Assembly: GCF_029958925.1 (NCBI RefSeq)
Contig: NZ_CP124616.1
Span: forward strand, 2,666,001-2,730,000
From: Tropicibacter oceani
GTDB taxonomy: Bacteria > Pseudomonadota > Alphaproteobacteria > Rhodobacterales > Rhodobacteraceae
Direction: 5' to 3'
Length of the DNA: 64,000 nt
Part shown: in pieces, positions 1 through 8,681 of the stretch
Layout of the letters: each line of letters starts with the position of its first letter
Position numbering within the stretch: position 1 is the first letter of the stretch
Notes under the pieces: generated by a model
Database searches by the model: none
The model's input: only the letters and a program-made list of their open reading frames with translations
What the model was told of the DNA's origin: nothing
Translations under genes and position numbers: made by a program

Positions 1-1
1 C

Positions 2-1558
2 TGCACCTTTGCCTCGCGTCAGATCAACCGCCCGGTCAAATGGACCTCGACCCGGTCCGAGGCCTTCATGTCCGACGCCCATGGCCGTGACCACGTGTCC
101 AAGATCGAACTGGCGCTGGATGCGAACAACAACTTTATCGGGCTGCGCACCGACACCTATGCCAACATGGGGGCCTACCTGTCGACCTTTGCATCCTGTA
201 CGCCGACCTGGCTGCACGGCACGCTGATGGCCGGCAACTACAAGACCCCGGCAGTTCAGGTGAACGTCAAGGCCGTCTTTACCAATACCGTCCCGGTGGA
301 CGCCTATCGCGGCGCGGGCCGCCCCGAGGCGACCTTTCAGCTGGAGCGTGTGGTGGACAAGGCCGCGCGCGAGCTGGGCGTCGATCCGGTGGCCCTGCGC
401 CGTCAGAACTTCATCACCCAGTTCCCCTATGCGACCCCGGTCGCGGTGGAATATGACACCGGCGATTACAACGCCACCATGGACACGCTGGAACAGATGA
501 TCGACCGCGCCGGGTTCGAGGCGCGCCGCGCCGAAAGCGCCAAGCGCGGCAAGCTGCGCGGGCTGGGCATCAACTGCTATATCGAGGCCTGCGGCATCGC
601 GCCGTCGAACCTTGTCGGGCAGTTGGGCGCACGTGCGGGCCTGTATGACGCGGCAACCGTGCGGGTGAACGCCACCGGCTCGATTTCCGTAATGGTCGGG
701 GCGCACAGCCACGGTCAGGGCCACGAGACGGTGTTCCCGCAGGTCGTCGCGGAAATGCTGGGCATCGACGAAAGCATGATCGACATCGTGCACGGCGATA
801 CCTCCAAGATCCCCTTCGGCATGGGCACCTATGGGTCGCGGTCGCTGGCGGTCTGCGGATCGGCGATGGTTCGGGCCACCGAGAAGATCATCAACAAGGC
901 CAAGAAGATCGCCGCCCACCTGCTGGAGGCCTCGGAGGCGGATATCGAGCTGAAGGATGGTCAGTTCAGCGTTGCGGGCACCGACAAGTCGGTGGCCTGG
1001 GGCGATGTGACCCTGGCCGCCTATGTGCCGCACAACTACCCGCTGGAGGACATCGAGCCGGGCCTGGAGGAAACCGCGTTCTACGACCCGGCGAACTTCA
1101 CATATCCCTCGGGCGCCTATGCCTGCGAGCTGGAAGTGGACCCCGAGACCGGCAAGATCGAGATCCTGCAGTTTGCCGCCGCCGATGATTTCGGCAACGT
1201 GGTGAACCCGATGATCGTCGAAGGCCAGGTCCATGGCGGGCTGGCTCAGGGGATCGGGCAGGCCATGCTTGAAAACGCGGCCTATGACGAAAACGGCCAG
1301 CTGCTGAGCGCATCCTACATGGATTACGCAATGCCGCGCGCCGATGACGTGCCGTTCTACAAGGTCGACCATTCCAACGTCACCCCCTGCACGCACAACC
1401 CCTTGGGTGTGAAGGGCTGCGGCGAGGCCGGGGCGATCGGATCGCCGCCCGCATTGGTCAACGCCGTGCTGGACGCGCTGAACGGCGGCGGCCACGATGT
1501 CGCGCACATCAACATGCCCCTGACGCCGTCGCGTGTCTGGGCCGCGATGAACGGCTGA
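2..1558 (+). CDS. CoxL-type (form II) molybdopterin-binding subunit, 3' part
   Basis: C-terminal 518 residues of a large subunit of the xanthine dehydrogenase / CO dehydrogenase family; the frame is open at the window edge, so the 5' end is missing. It carries the AYRGAGR active-site loop (about nt 303-323) that marks form II (BMS) CoxL homologues, rather than the AYRCSFR loop of true form I CO dehydrogenase. The conserved catalytic glutamate lies in [10 protein letters not shown] near the C-terminus. Family members bind molybdopterin cytosine dinucleotide and hydroxylate a substrate that is usually unknown for form II. The FAD subunit follows 106 bp downstream, matching the small-large-medium gene order usual for form II. 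CO oxidation should not be assumed. Confidence 0.93.
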   Translation, partial: CTFASRQINRPVKWTSTRSEAFMSDAHGRDHVSKIELALDANNNFIGLRTDTYANMGAYLSTFASCTPTWLHGTLMAGNYKTPAVQVNVKAVFTNTVPVDAYRGAGRPEATFQLERVVDKAARELGVDPVALRRQNFITQFPYATPVAVEYDTGDYNATMDTLEQMIDRAGFEARRAESAKRGKLRGLGINCYIEACGIAPSNLVGQLGARAGLYDAATVRVNATGSISVMVGAHSHGQGHETVFPQVVAEMLGIDESMIDIVHGDTSKIPFGMGTYGSRSLAVCGSAMVRATEKIINKAKKIAAHLLEASEADIELKDGQFSVAGTDKSVAWGDVTLAAYVPHNYPLEDIEPGLEETAFYDPANFTYPSGAYACELEVDPETGKIEILQFAAADDFGNVVNPMIVEGQVHGGLAQGIGQAMLENAAYDENGQLLSASYMDYAMPRADDVPFYKVDHSNVTPCTHNPLGVKGCGEAGAIGSPPALVNAVLDALNGGGHDVAHINMPLTPSRVWAAMNG

Positions 1559-1570
1559 TTGCACAAGGCA

Positions 1571-1620
1571 GGACCGGGGGCGCTGCCCCCGGACCCCCGG
1601 GATATTTCTGGCACAAAGAA
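1571..1620 (+). repeat. GC-rich intergenic repeat, copy 1
   Basis: A GC-rich inverted repeat (CCGGGGGCGCTGCCCCCGG) is followed by CCCCCGGGATATTT and a short A-rich tail. The same ordered elements recur on the opposite strand at 60285-60342. I recognise this kind of repeat from intergenic regions of Rhodobacterales genomes. Here it fills the gap between the two cox-type genes. Confidence 0.6.
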
Positions 1621-1664
1621 ACATGGGCGCAGGCCCGGATTTCTGGCCTAGGAGGAAAGAAACG

Positions 1665-2450
1665 ATGTATTCATTTGAACTAGTGCGCCCCAGCAGCCTG
1701 GCCGATGCGGTTACGGCATTGGGGCAGGACGAGGCGCAGGCGTTGAGCGGGGGGCAGACCCTGATCCCGACGCTGAAACAGCGGCTGGCGTCGCCTTCGG
1801 TTCTGGTCAGCCTGTCGGGCATCGACGCGCTGAAGGGCATCAGCGAGGCGGGTGGCGTCCTGACCATCGGCGGTGCCACCACCCATGCGGCGGTGGCGGC
1901 CGGGGCAGGGGCCTATCCGGCGCTGGCGGCGTTGGCAGGCAACATTGGCGATCCGGCGGTGCGCAACCGTGGGACCATCGGCGGAAGCCTTGCCAACAAT
2001 GACCCGTCGGCCTGTTATCCGTCCGCGGCCCTGGGCAGCGGCGCGACGATCGTGACCAACACCCGCGAGATCGCGGCGGACGACTATTTCCAGGGCATGT
2101 TCGCAACCGCGCTGGACGAGGGCGAGATTGTCACCGCGGTCAAGTTCCCGATCCCGGAAAAGGCCGCTTACATGAAGTTCGAGCAGCCTGCGTCGCGCTT
2201 TGCGCTGGTTGGCGTCTTTGTCACCAAGGGGGCAGGCGGCGTGCGCGTTGCTGTCACCGGGGCGTCGAACAACGGTGTGTTCCGTTGGAGCGAGGCAGAG
2301 GCGGCGCTGTCGTCGAATTTCTCGGCCAGCGCGCTCGATGGCTTGTCGGCCTCGGCCGAGGACATGATTTCGGACCTGCATGGCACGGCGGCCTACCGCG
2401 CGCATCTGGTCGGTGTCATGACCAAACGGGCGGTGACCGCAGCGGGTTGA
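1665..2450 (+). CDS. FAD-binding subunit of a CoxL-family molybdenum hydroxylase (CoxM-like)
   Basis: 261-residue medium subunit of the xanthine dehydrogenase/CO dehydrogenase family. It would carry FAD and pass electrons from the iron-sulfur subunit to an acceptor. It starts with the typical MYSFELVRPSSL and contains the FAD-binding AGNIGDPAVRNRGTIGG segment (about residues 91-107). The ATG at 1665 is preceded by a strong AGGAGG ribosome-binding site; the in-frame ATG at 1623 has none and lies in repeat DNA. It is the partner of the upstream CoxL-like subunit. No iron-sulfur small subunit follows, so that gene presumably lies upstream of the window. Confidence 0.92.
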   Translation: MYSFELVRPSSLADAVTALGQDEAQALSGGQTLIPTLKQRLASPSVLVSLSGIDALKGISEAGGVLTIGGATTHAAVAAGAGAYPALAALAGNIGDPAVRNRGTIGGSLANNDPSACYPSAALGSGATIVTNTREIAADDYFQGMFATALDEGEIVTAVKFPIPEKAAYMKFEQPASRFALVGVFVTKGAGGVRVAVTGASNNGVFRWSEAEAALSSNFSASALDGLSASAEDMISDLHGTAAYRAHLVGVMTKRAVTAAG

Positions 2451-2471
2451 TCCGCTGATCCGGCGCATTGG

Positions 2472-2506
2472 AAAGCCCCCGGACCAGCCAGGCCCGGGGG
2501 CTTTTT
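2472..2506 (+). terminator. Rho-independent terminator after the cox-type operon
   Basis: Perfect 11-bp stem (AAAGCCCCCGG at 2472-2482 with CCGGGGGCTTT at 2494-2504), an 11-nt loop and a run of T at 2502-2506, 22 nt after the FAD subunit stop codon. Confidence 0.9.
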
Positions 2507-2609
2507 GCATGTTAGCGGTAGATTTGATCAAATTGCCGGAAATTGCGGCAAGGGGGGCTTTTCCTTGGGCGCAACTGGCCTATGCTGCCGGCAAACCTTG
2601 GAGGATGCC

Positions 2610-3842
2610 ATGAACGAGATGAGCCCCGACCGCCCCAGCCTGAAACCCAAGGACGCGCCCGATCTGGGGCGGTTCGACTGGGAAGACGCCTTTCGCCTGG
2701 CCGACCAGCTGAGCGAAGAGGAACGCATGCTGGCCGATGGCGCGCGCGCCTTTGCCGAGGAAAAGCTGGCGCCGCGCATCATCAAGGCCTTTGAAGAGGA
2801 AACCGTCGCGCCCGAGGTCTTTGCCGAGATGGGCGAGATGGGCCTGTTGGGCATCACCGTCCCCGAGCAATACGGCGGGCTGGGCGCGGGCTATGTGTCT
2901 TATGGTCTTGTCGCGCGCGAGATCGAGCGCGTGGACAGCGGCTATCGCTCGATGATGTCGGTGCAATCGTCGTTGGTGATGTACCCGATCTATGCCTATG
3001 GCTCCGAGGCGCAGCGGCAGAAATATCTGCCCAAGCTGGCCAGCGGCGAATGGATCGGCTGTTTCGGCCTGACCGAACCGGACGCCGGGTCTGACCCGGG
3101 CGGCATGAAAACCCGCGCTGAAAAGATCGACGGCGGCTATCGGCTGACCGGATCGAAAATGTGGATTTCCAACGCGCCGATCGCCGATGTCTTTGTGGTC
3201 TGGGCCAAGTCCGAGGCGCATGGCGGCAAGATCCGTGGCTTTGTTCTGGAAAAGGGGCTGAAGGGCCTGAGCGCGCCAAAGATCGGCAACAAGCTGTCCT
3301 TGCGCGCCTCGGTCACCGGGGAAATCGTGCTGGAGGGGGTCGAGGTGTCCGAAGACGCCCTGCTGCCGCATGTCGAGGGGCTGAAAGGGCCGTTTGGCTG
3401 TCTGAACCGGGCGCGCTATGGCATTTCCTGGGGCGTGTTGGGCGCCGCCGAGTTCTGCTGGCATGCGGCGCGGCAATACGGGCTGGATCGCAAGCAGTTC
3501 GACAAACCGATTGCCCAGACCCAGCTGTTCCAGCGCAAGCTGGCGGATATGCAGACGGAAATCACGCTGGGGCTGCAGGGCTGTCTGCGCGTTGGCCGTC
3601 TGATGGACGAAGCGCAGGGCGCGCCCGAGATGATCAGCATCCTGAAGCGCAACAACTGCGGCAAGGCGCTGGATATCGCGCGGATGGCGCGCGACATGCA
3701 CGGCGGCAACGGGATTTCGGCGGAATTCCAGGTGATCCGCCACATGTTGAACCTTGAAACGGTGAACACCTACGAGGGCACGCATGATGTGCATGCGCTG
3801 ATCCTGGGACGGGCGCAAACCGGGCTACAGGCGTTTTTCTGA
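2610..3842 (+). CDS. gcdH: Glutaryl-CoA dehydrogenase
   Basis: 410-residue flavoprotein of the acyl-CoA dehydrogenase family. It oxidises and decarboxylates glutaryl-CoA to crotonyl-CoA in lysine and tryptophan breakdown, giving electrons to ETF. GCDH hallmarks run through the whole protein: [19 protein letters not shown], the FAD segment [14 protein letters not shown], and the catalytic glutamate in [15 protein letters not shown] (about E389). ATG 2610 is preceded by GGAGG; the upstream in-frame ATG at 2505 lies inside the preceding terminator. It is monocistronic, with its own terminator. Similarity along the full length makes a generic acyl-CoA dehydrogenase unlikely. Confidence 0.95.
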   Translation: MNEMSPDRPSLKPKDAPDLGRFDWEDAFRLADQLSEEERMLADGARAFAEEKLAPRIIKAFEEETVAPEVFAEMGEMGLLGITVPEQYGGLGAGYVSYGLVAREIERVDSGYRSMMSVQSSLVMYPIYAYGSEAQRQKYLPKLASGEWIGCFGLTEPDAGSDPGGMKTRAEKIDGGYRLTGSKMWISNAPIADVFVVWAKSEAHGGKIRGFVLEKGLKGLSAPKIGNKLSLRASVTGEIVLEGVEVSEDALLPHVEGLKGPFGCLNRARYGISWGVLGAAEFCWHAARQYGLDRKQFDKPIAQTQLFQRKLADMQTEITLGLQGCLRVGRLMDEAQGAPEMISILKRNNCGKALDIARMARDMHGGNGISAEFQVIRHMLNLETVNTYEGTHDVHALILGRAQTGLQAFF

Positions 3843-3869
3843 AGCTGCGCTTGCGGGATCGTTAAGCAC

Positions 3870-3898
3870 AAGGGCAGGGGGCAACCCTTGCCCTTTTT
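3870..3898 (+). terminator. Rho-independent terminator after gcdH
   Basis: AAGGGCA (3870-3876) pairs with TGCCCTT (3889-3895), the loop adds GGG/CCC pairs, and T's run to 3898. It lies 27 nt past the gcdH stop codon. Confidence 0.85.
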
Positions 3899-3947
3899 GC
3901 ATGAAAGGGATGAAGGTGATGCCAGACCGTTTGGGAGGACGCCTGAC

Positions 3948-5291
3948 ATGAACCTGCATGCAATGCTGAGCGCGCGCGCCGCCGGGGGCAAACCGGTGCG
4001 CGTCGGGCTGATCGGGGCCGGGAAATTTGGCTCGATGGTGCTGGCGCAAGCGCGCAAGATCGACGGCTATCACGTGGTCGGCGTAGCCGATCTGGACGTG
4101 GGCAAGGTGCGCGCATCCTTGCAGCGGACCGGCTGGGAAAAGGACGAATACAGCGCCACGTCGTTGTCCGACGCCATGGACAGCGGCAAGACCTTTGTCA
4201 CGGACGATGCGGCGGCGCTGTGCGGCTTTGACGGAATCGAATGCATCATCGAGGCGACGGGGCACCCCTTGGCGGGTACGCGCCATGCGCTGGCGGCGAT
4301 TGACGGGAACAAGCACATCGTCATGGTCAACGTCGAGGCCGACGTGATGGTCGGCCCGATCCTGGGCAAGATGGCCCGCGACAAGGGGCTGGTCTATTCC
4401 ATGGCCTACGGCGATCAACCGGCCTTTATCTGCGAATTGGTGGATTGGGTCCGCTCTTGCGGCTTTGAGTTAACATCCGCCGGTAAGGGTATGAATTTCA
4501 GACCAGAATACCGATATTCGACCCCCGATACGGTCTGGGGCTATTTCGGCTGGTCCGAGGAATTCGTCGCCAAGGGGGACTTTAACCCCAAGATGTACAA
4601 TTCCTTTACCGATGGCACCAAGGCGGCCATCGAAATGGCTGCTGTCGCCAATGGCACCGGTCTGGATTGCCCGGACGATGGATTGGCGTTTTATCCCACG
4701 GGGTTGCACGATCTGGCGCAGGTGTTCAAACCGGCCGCCGAGGGCGGCAGACTGCCGAAAAGCGGGCTGGTGGACATCGCCGCCAGCATGGAGCCAGACG
4801 GGCGCAAGGTGGTGAACAATATCCAGTACGGCATGTTCGTGACCTTTCGCGCGCCGGATGACTACACCCGGGGCTGTTTCGAGCAATACGGACTTTTGAC
4901 TGACAAATCAGGCTGGTACGGGTCGATGTGGAGACCGTTTCACCTGATCGGACTGGAAACTTCGGTCTCGGTGCTGTCGGCGGTTCTGCGCGGCGAACCA
5001 ACGGGCAGTTCGCGCGAGTTTCGCGGCGATGCGGTGGCCACGGCGAAATCAGACCTGAAGGCCGGCAGCTATCTGGATGGCGAGGGTGGCTTTGCCACCT
5101 GGGCCAAGGCGATCCCGGCGAAACAATCCGTGGCCATCGACGCGCTGCCCATGGGGCTGGCGCATCACGTCAAGCTGAAGACCGACATCAAGCGGGACCA
5201 GATCATTCGCATGTCCGACGTCGATTTCACCGACGATCTGGACGTTGTCGCGCTGCGCCGCGAACAGCTGCGCAGCATGGCACCGGACTGA
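3948..5291 (+). CDS. NAD(P)-dependent oxidoreductase with C-terminal SAF domain
   Basis: 447 residues. The N-terminus has a Rossmann nucleotide-binding fold (VRVGLIGAGKFGSMV, about residues 17-31) like homoserine dehydrogenase or Gfo/Idh-type enzymes. The last ~90 residues look like a SAF domain (KAGSYLDGEGGF, then KLKTDIKRDQIIRMSDVDF). Such fusions are often annotated as homoserine dehydrogenase-like or FlgA-like, and some belong to sugar-acid or branched-sugar catabolism. The substrate cannot be told here. ATG 3948 has GGGAGG nine bases upstream. It stands alone between a terminator and the LuxR gene, so context gives no pathway. Confidence 0.8.
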   Translation: MNLHAMLSARAAGGKPVRVGLIGAGKFGSMVLAQARKIDGYHVVGVADLDVGKVRASLQRTGWEKDEYSATSLSDAMDSGKTFVTDDAAALCGFDGIECIIEATGHPLAGTRHALAAIDGNKHIVMVNVEADVMVGPILGKMARDKGLVYSMAYGDQPAFICELVDWVRSCGFELTSAGKGMNFRPEYRYSTPDTVWGYFGWSEEFVAKGDFNPKMYNSFTDGTKAAIEMAAVANGTGLDCPDDGLAFYPTGLHDLAQVFKPAAEGGRLPKSGLVDIAASMEPDGRKVVNNIQYGMFVTFRAPDDYTRGCFEQYGLLTDKSGWYGSMWRPFHLIGLETSVSVLSAVLRGEPTGSSREFRGDAVATAKSDLKAGSYLDGEGGFATWAKAIPAKQSVAIDALPMGLAHHVKLKTDIKRDQIIRMSDVDFTDDLDVVALRREQLRSMAPD

Positions 5292-5579
5292 ACGCCGCAT
5301 GAGGGGACTTTAGGGAAGCGGCAAAGGCGTGCAGTTTAAGTCCTATAATCAGTATTATGTAAATATAAGACCAATGCAGATACGTCCAGAACCCCTGTTA
5401 ACCTGCGAAAACCACGGTCTTTTCATGGGTTCCCACAAGAAACCTGTCTCTGACCCAAGCTGATGCTGGACAGACCCCCGACCAAGCGCTTAGCCTTTTA
5501 TCTCGGTGATCCTGCGATCCCCGGATCTGCAAGGAAACCAACCAGACGACGGCACATCGCGTGCTTGGGAGACACGAAA

Positions 5580-6344
5580 ATGAAGGCCGACCTGCGCGAC
5601 TATCTGATTGACCTGACCAACAAGGATAGCGTCGAACAACTTTGGCAGGCCCATTGCGCCCGCATGGCGGATTACGGCTTTGACCGGCTGATCTATGGTT
5701 TCACCAACTTCAAGACCGAAAACTCGCTGGGTGATCCCAACGATTTCGTCGTGCTGACCAACCACACGGCGGCCTATCGCAAAGGCTTTGTCGAGGATGG
5801 CCTGTATCGCCACGCGCCCATGGTTCGCTGGGCGCTGAAAAACGAAGGCCATTGCAGCTGGCGTGTGATGGCGCCGCGCGTGACCGCCGGCGATCTGAGC
5901 GACAAGGAACGCCAGGTTCTGGAATTCAACCTGTCGCACAAGGTACACGCGGGCTATACCATCAGCTTCAAATCGGTTTCCAGCCGCGCCAAGGGCGCCA
6001 TTTCCCTGACCACCCGGGCCGAGATGAACCAGGACCAGGCCGACCAGATCTGGGCCGAGCATGGCAATGACATCGTGCTGCTGAACAACATCGTGCACCT
6101 GAAAATCCTGACGCTTCCGGTGCCGCTGAAGAACCAGACCCTGACGCCGCGCCAGCGCGAGGCGCTGGAATGGGTTGGCGATGGCAAGACGATGCAGGAT
6201 ATCGCGCAGATCATGGGGCTGACCCAGGCGACCATCGAAAAACACCTGCGGCTGGCACGCGAAACGCTGAACGTCGAAACCACGGCGCAGGCCGTCGCCA
6301 AGGCGGCGTTTCACAACCAGATGTACATCATCGAAGCCACCTGA
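5580..6344 (+). CDS. LuxR-family transcriptional regulator with autoinducer-binding-like domain
   Basis: 254 residues. The N-terminal ~165 residues resemble the LuxR autoinducer-binding domain (GFDRLIYGFTNF, APMVRWALKN, GHCSWRV). The C-terminus is a LuxR helix-turn-helix (LTPRQREALEWVGDGKTMQD, then ATIEKHLRLARETL). ATG 5580 with an upstream GGGAGA is preferred over ATG 5463, which would add 39 low-complexity residues. No acyl-homoserine-lactone synthase is in the window, so this is a LuxR solo or its partner is elsewhere. The preceding 288 bases are AT-rich around 5340-5375 (TATAATCAGTATTATG), suggesting a promoter; I see no clear lux box. Confidence 0.85.
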   Translation: MKADLRDYLIDLTNKDSVEQLWQAHCARMADYGFDRLIYGFTNFKTENSLGDPNDFVVLTNHTAAYRKGFVEDGLYRHAPMVRWALKNEGHCSWRVMAPRVTAGDLSDKERQVLEFNLSHKVHAGYTISFKSVSSRAKGAISLTTRAEMNQDQADQIWAEHGNDIVLLNNIVHLKILTLPVPLKNQTLTPRQREALEWVGDGKTMQDIAQIMGLTQATIEKHLRLARETLNVETTAQAVAKAAFHNQMYIIEAT

Positions 6345-6445
6345 AACCGCCCTGCCCGGCCGTTTCAACCGCCTGTTTTCAAAACTTGAATCCGTTTGCG
6401 CCGCTTGCGTGAAAACTGCGTGAAAAATGTGGGGTACGGACGCAG

Positions 6446-6465
6446 GTGGGGATTTCCCCACTTTC
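6446..6465 (+). terminator. Possible weak terminator after the LuxR gene
   Basis: Perfect short hairpin GTGGGG (6446-6451) / CCCCAC (6456-6461) followed by only TTT. It lies about 100 nt past the LuxR stop codon. The short T tract makes termination uncertain. Confidence 0.4.
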
Positions 6466-6523
6466 GTAACGTCGCGTCATTTGCGATTGTGACCATGTTC
6501 CGTGAGTGGTGGCTTTAGGCCAT

Positions 6524-6670
6524 GGAACGCAGAGACCGCACCCCGGCGATTTCCGGGCCCTGAGGTTTCACGCCGGTTCTGACGGGGCAATTCTGGCCCT
6601 GTCAGGCCGGCACTTCTTCCGGGGTTCCCGATCTCATCCCCAATGTCTCTTGGGGACCCCGGATTTTACT
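6524..6670 (+). ncRNA. Candidate structured RNA between luxR and tsf
   Basis: The 421-base gap between the convergent LuxR and tsf genes has no ORF of note but is unusually rich in paired segments. CCCGG/CCGGG lies at 6542-6557. A long hairpin at 6572-6611 has outer stem GCCGG/CCGGC and inner stem CTGACGGGGC/GCCCTGTCAG. CCGGGG at 6619 pairs with CCCCGG near 6657-6662 around an inner CCCCAA/TTGGGG and is followed by ATTTTACTTT. ACCCCGG (6540) could also pair with CCGGGGT (6619), giving a closed stem, bubble and long terminal hairpin, the general plan of 6S RNA. Boundaries and strand are inferred; the plus strand is chosen because the T-rich end follows the last hairpin. No promoter is convincing. 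Confidence 0.4.
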
Positions 6671-6713
6671 TTAGCGTCGCGGCGCAGCCCCATGATTTCC
6701 CTGCATGAAAACG

Positions 6714-6742
6714 AAAAAGCCGCCCCAATCAGGGACGGCTTT
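6714..6742 (-). terminator. Terminator of rpsB-tsf
   Basis: On the minus strand AAAGCCGTCCC pairs with GGGGCGGCTTT around a short loop and is followed by a T run (AAAAA at 6714-6718 on the plus strand). It lies 24 nt beyond the tsf stop codon. Confidence 0.85.
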
Positions 6743-6765
6743 CGTAGGTGTCATCGGGGGCTGGA

Positions 6766-7641
6766 TCAGCCCTGAGCGGCCTTGGCCACCTCGGCGGCGA
6801 AATCCTCGGCGACCTTTTCGATGCCTTCGCCAACCTGCATGCGGACAAAGCCGACGATCTCGGCGCCCGCATCAGCGGCGGCCTGACCAACGGTCTTGTC
6901 GGTGTCCATGACGAACTGCTGACCGGTCAGGGTCACTTCGCCCAGGAACTTTGCCATGCGGCCAACGATCATCTTTTCGATCACGGCGTCGGGCTTGCCG
7001 GATTCGCGGGCGATGTCGATCTGAACCTGCTTTTCCTTCTCGACCACGGCCGGGTCAAGCGAGGCTTCGTTCAGGGCCTGCGGGTTGGCCGCAGCGATAT
7101 GCATCGCGATCTGCTTCCCGAAGGCTTCGTCGCCGCCTTTCAGCGCGACCAGAACGCCGATCTGGCCCATGCCGTCGGCAGCAGCGTTGTGCACGTACGA
7201 GGCAACGACGTCACCTTCGACCGATGCAATGCGGCGCACGGACATGTTTTCGCCGATGGTGGCGATCTTGTCGGTGATCACGTCGGCCACGGACTTGCCG
7301 CCCATGTCGGCCGCTTTCAGCGCTTCGACGTCGGACACCGTCAGCGCCACTTCGGCGATGCCGGCAACCATCTTCTGGAAGTCGGCGTTCTTGGCGACAA
7401 AGTCGGTTTCCGAGTTCACCTCGACGGCGACGCCCTTGCCGCCTTCGACCTTGACGGCCACCAGGCCTTCGGCTGCGGTGCGGTCGGATTTCTTGGCGGC
7501 CTTGGCCAGGCCCTTGGTGCGCAGCCAGTCAACGGCCGCTTCGATGTCGCCATCGGTTTCAACCAGGGCTTTCTTGGCATCCATCATGCCGGCGCCGGTC
7601 ATTTCGCGCAGTTCTTTTACCTGTGCAGCTGTGATCGCCAT
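6766..7641 (-). CDS. tsf: Translation elongation factor Ts
   Basis: 291-residue EF-Ts, the cytosolic guanine-nucleotide exchange factor that recharges EF-Tu. The N-terminus is the conserved UBA-like segment [20 protein letters not shown], followed by [12 protein letters not shown] and the core signature [12 protein letters not shown] (about residues 75-86). ATG 7641 begins this conserved N-terminus; the reading frame continues upstream to 7731 but that stretch is not EF-Ts-like. It follows rpsB by 102 bp, the near-universal rpsB-tsf order. Confidence 0.98.
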   Translation of the reverse strand: MAITAAQVKELREMTGAGMMDAKKALVETDGDIEAAVDWLRTKGLAKAAKKSDRTAAEGLVAVKVEGGKGVAVEVNSETDFVAKNADFQKMVAGIAEVALTVSDVEALKAADMGGKSVADVITDKIATIGENMSVRRIASVEGDVVASYVHNAAADGMGQIGVLVALKGGDEAFGKQIAMHIAAANPQALNEASLDPAVVEKEKQVQIDIARESGKPDAVIEKMIVGRMAKFLGEVTLTGQQFVMDTDKTVGQAAADAGAEIVGFVRMQVGEGIEKVAEDFAAEVAKAAQG

Positions 7642-7743
7642 GGGGGCTCTCCTCGAATGTATATACGGATCTGGGCGGCCCCGAAGGCCCGCCCGCTGTC
7701 TGTCACAAAACAGAAGTCGCGTGTGCGACAACCGCCAAGGCGC

Positions 7744-8508
7744 TTAGCCCTTTGCGTCGGCCAGCAGTTCTTCTGCGGGGGCGTCTTCGAGCGCGCCCAG
7801 GTCAACGCCTGCTGCTTCCATCTGGCCGGTCATGCCGTCCAGGGCAGCGCGGCTTGCCAGGTCGCAATACAGCGCGATGGCGCGGGCCGCGTCGTCGTTG
7901 CCGGGGATGATATAGTCGATGCCGGCGGGCGAGCAGTTGGTGTCGACGATGGCGACGACCGGGATGCCCAGCTTGTTGGCTTCGGCGATGGCCAGCGCTT
8001 CTTTCTTGACGTCGATGACGAACAGCATGTCCGGCACGCCGCCCATTTCACGGATGCCGCCCAGCGATGCCTGCAGCTTCAGCTGGTCGCGTTCCATGCC
8101 AAGACGCTCTTTCTTGGTCAGGCCTTCGGCGCCCTGCTCCATCAGCTCGTCGATTTTCTTCAGACGGTTGATCGACTGGGACACGGTCTGCCAGTTGGTC
8201 AGCGTGCCGCCCAACCAGCGGTGGTTCATGTAATACTGTGCGCATTTCTCGGCTGCATCGGCGATCGGCTGAGCCGCCTGACGCTTGGTTCCGACGAACA
8301 GCACGCGGCCGCCCTTGGCGACGGTGTCGCGGATTGCCTTCAGCGCCTGGTCCAGCATCGGGACGGTCTGCGTCAGGTCCATGATGTGGATGCCGTTGCG
8401 CGCGCCATAGATGAACTCGCCCATGCGGGGGTTCCAACGCTGCGTCTGGTGGCCAAAGTGAACGCCAGCTTCCAGCAGCTGACGCATGGTGAACTCAGGA
8501 AGAGCCAT
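7744..8508 (-). CDS. rpsB: 30S ribosomal protein S2
   Basis: 254-residue S2 of the small ribosomal subunit. It begins [20 protein letters not shown] and contains S2 signatures ([35 protein letters not shown]). The C-terminus has an acidic tail ([19 protein letters not shown]) as in other alphaproteobacterial S2 proteins. ATG 8508 is chosen because family members start at MALPEF. First gene of the rpsB-tsf operon. Confidence 0.98.
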   Translation of the reverse strand: MALPEFTMRQLLEAGVHFGHQTQRWNPRMGEFIYGARNGIHIMDLTQTVPMLDQALKAIRDTVAKGGRVLFVGTKRQAAQPIADAAEKCAQYYMNHRWLGGTLTNWQTVSQSINRLKKIDELMEQGAEGLTKKERLGMERDQLKLQASLGGIREMGGVPDMLFVIDVKKEALAIAEANKLGIPVVAIVDTNCSPAGIDYIIPGNDDAARAIALYCDLASRAALDGMTGQMEAAGVDLGALEDAPAEELLADAKG

Positions 8509-8616
8509 GCCTTGTATCCTTTCCGGTTTCATATCCTCGGCGGGGGATCAAGGCAGATGCCTCAACCGGTGGACGCTGGGGGATGTCTGTCCCAGGGCCC
8601 GCCCCCGCCTGCGGGG

Positions 8617-8650
8617 TTCGTGGCGCGCGTTTAGACCGGCGCGCCACGAA
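8617..8650 (-). promoter_or_regulatory. Perfect 12-bp hairpin between the hupE-like gene and rpsB
   Basis: TTCGTGGCGCGC (8617-8628) is the exact reverse complement of GCGCGCCACGAA (8639-8650), with a 10-nt loop. It lies 31 nt after the stop of the HupE-like gene and 109 nt before the rpsB start, both on the minus strand. There is no T tract, so it may be a 3'-end stabiliser, a Rho-dependent end, or part of the rpsB leader. Confidence 0.55.
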
Positions 8651-8681
8651 TGGCAAGGGCCAAAGCGCCCTGCCCCATGTT

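Noticed and set aside
1-1558. Calling the molybdenum hydroxylase a genuine CO dehydrogenase
   Set aside because: The active-site loop is AYRGAGR (form II), not AYRCSFR, so CO oxidation is not supported.
5292-5579. A lux box in front of the LuxR-type gene
   Set aside because: Only partial, non-symmetric matches were found; the AT-rich stretch is better read as a plain promoter.
6748-8634. 628-residue plus-strand open frame across tsf and rpsB
   Set aside because: It is an antisense shadow of two certain genes; the long frame reflects GC-rich codon use and its product resembles nothing.
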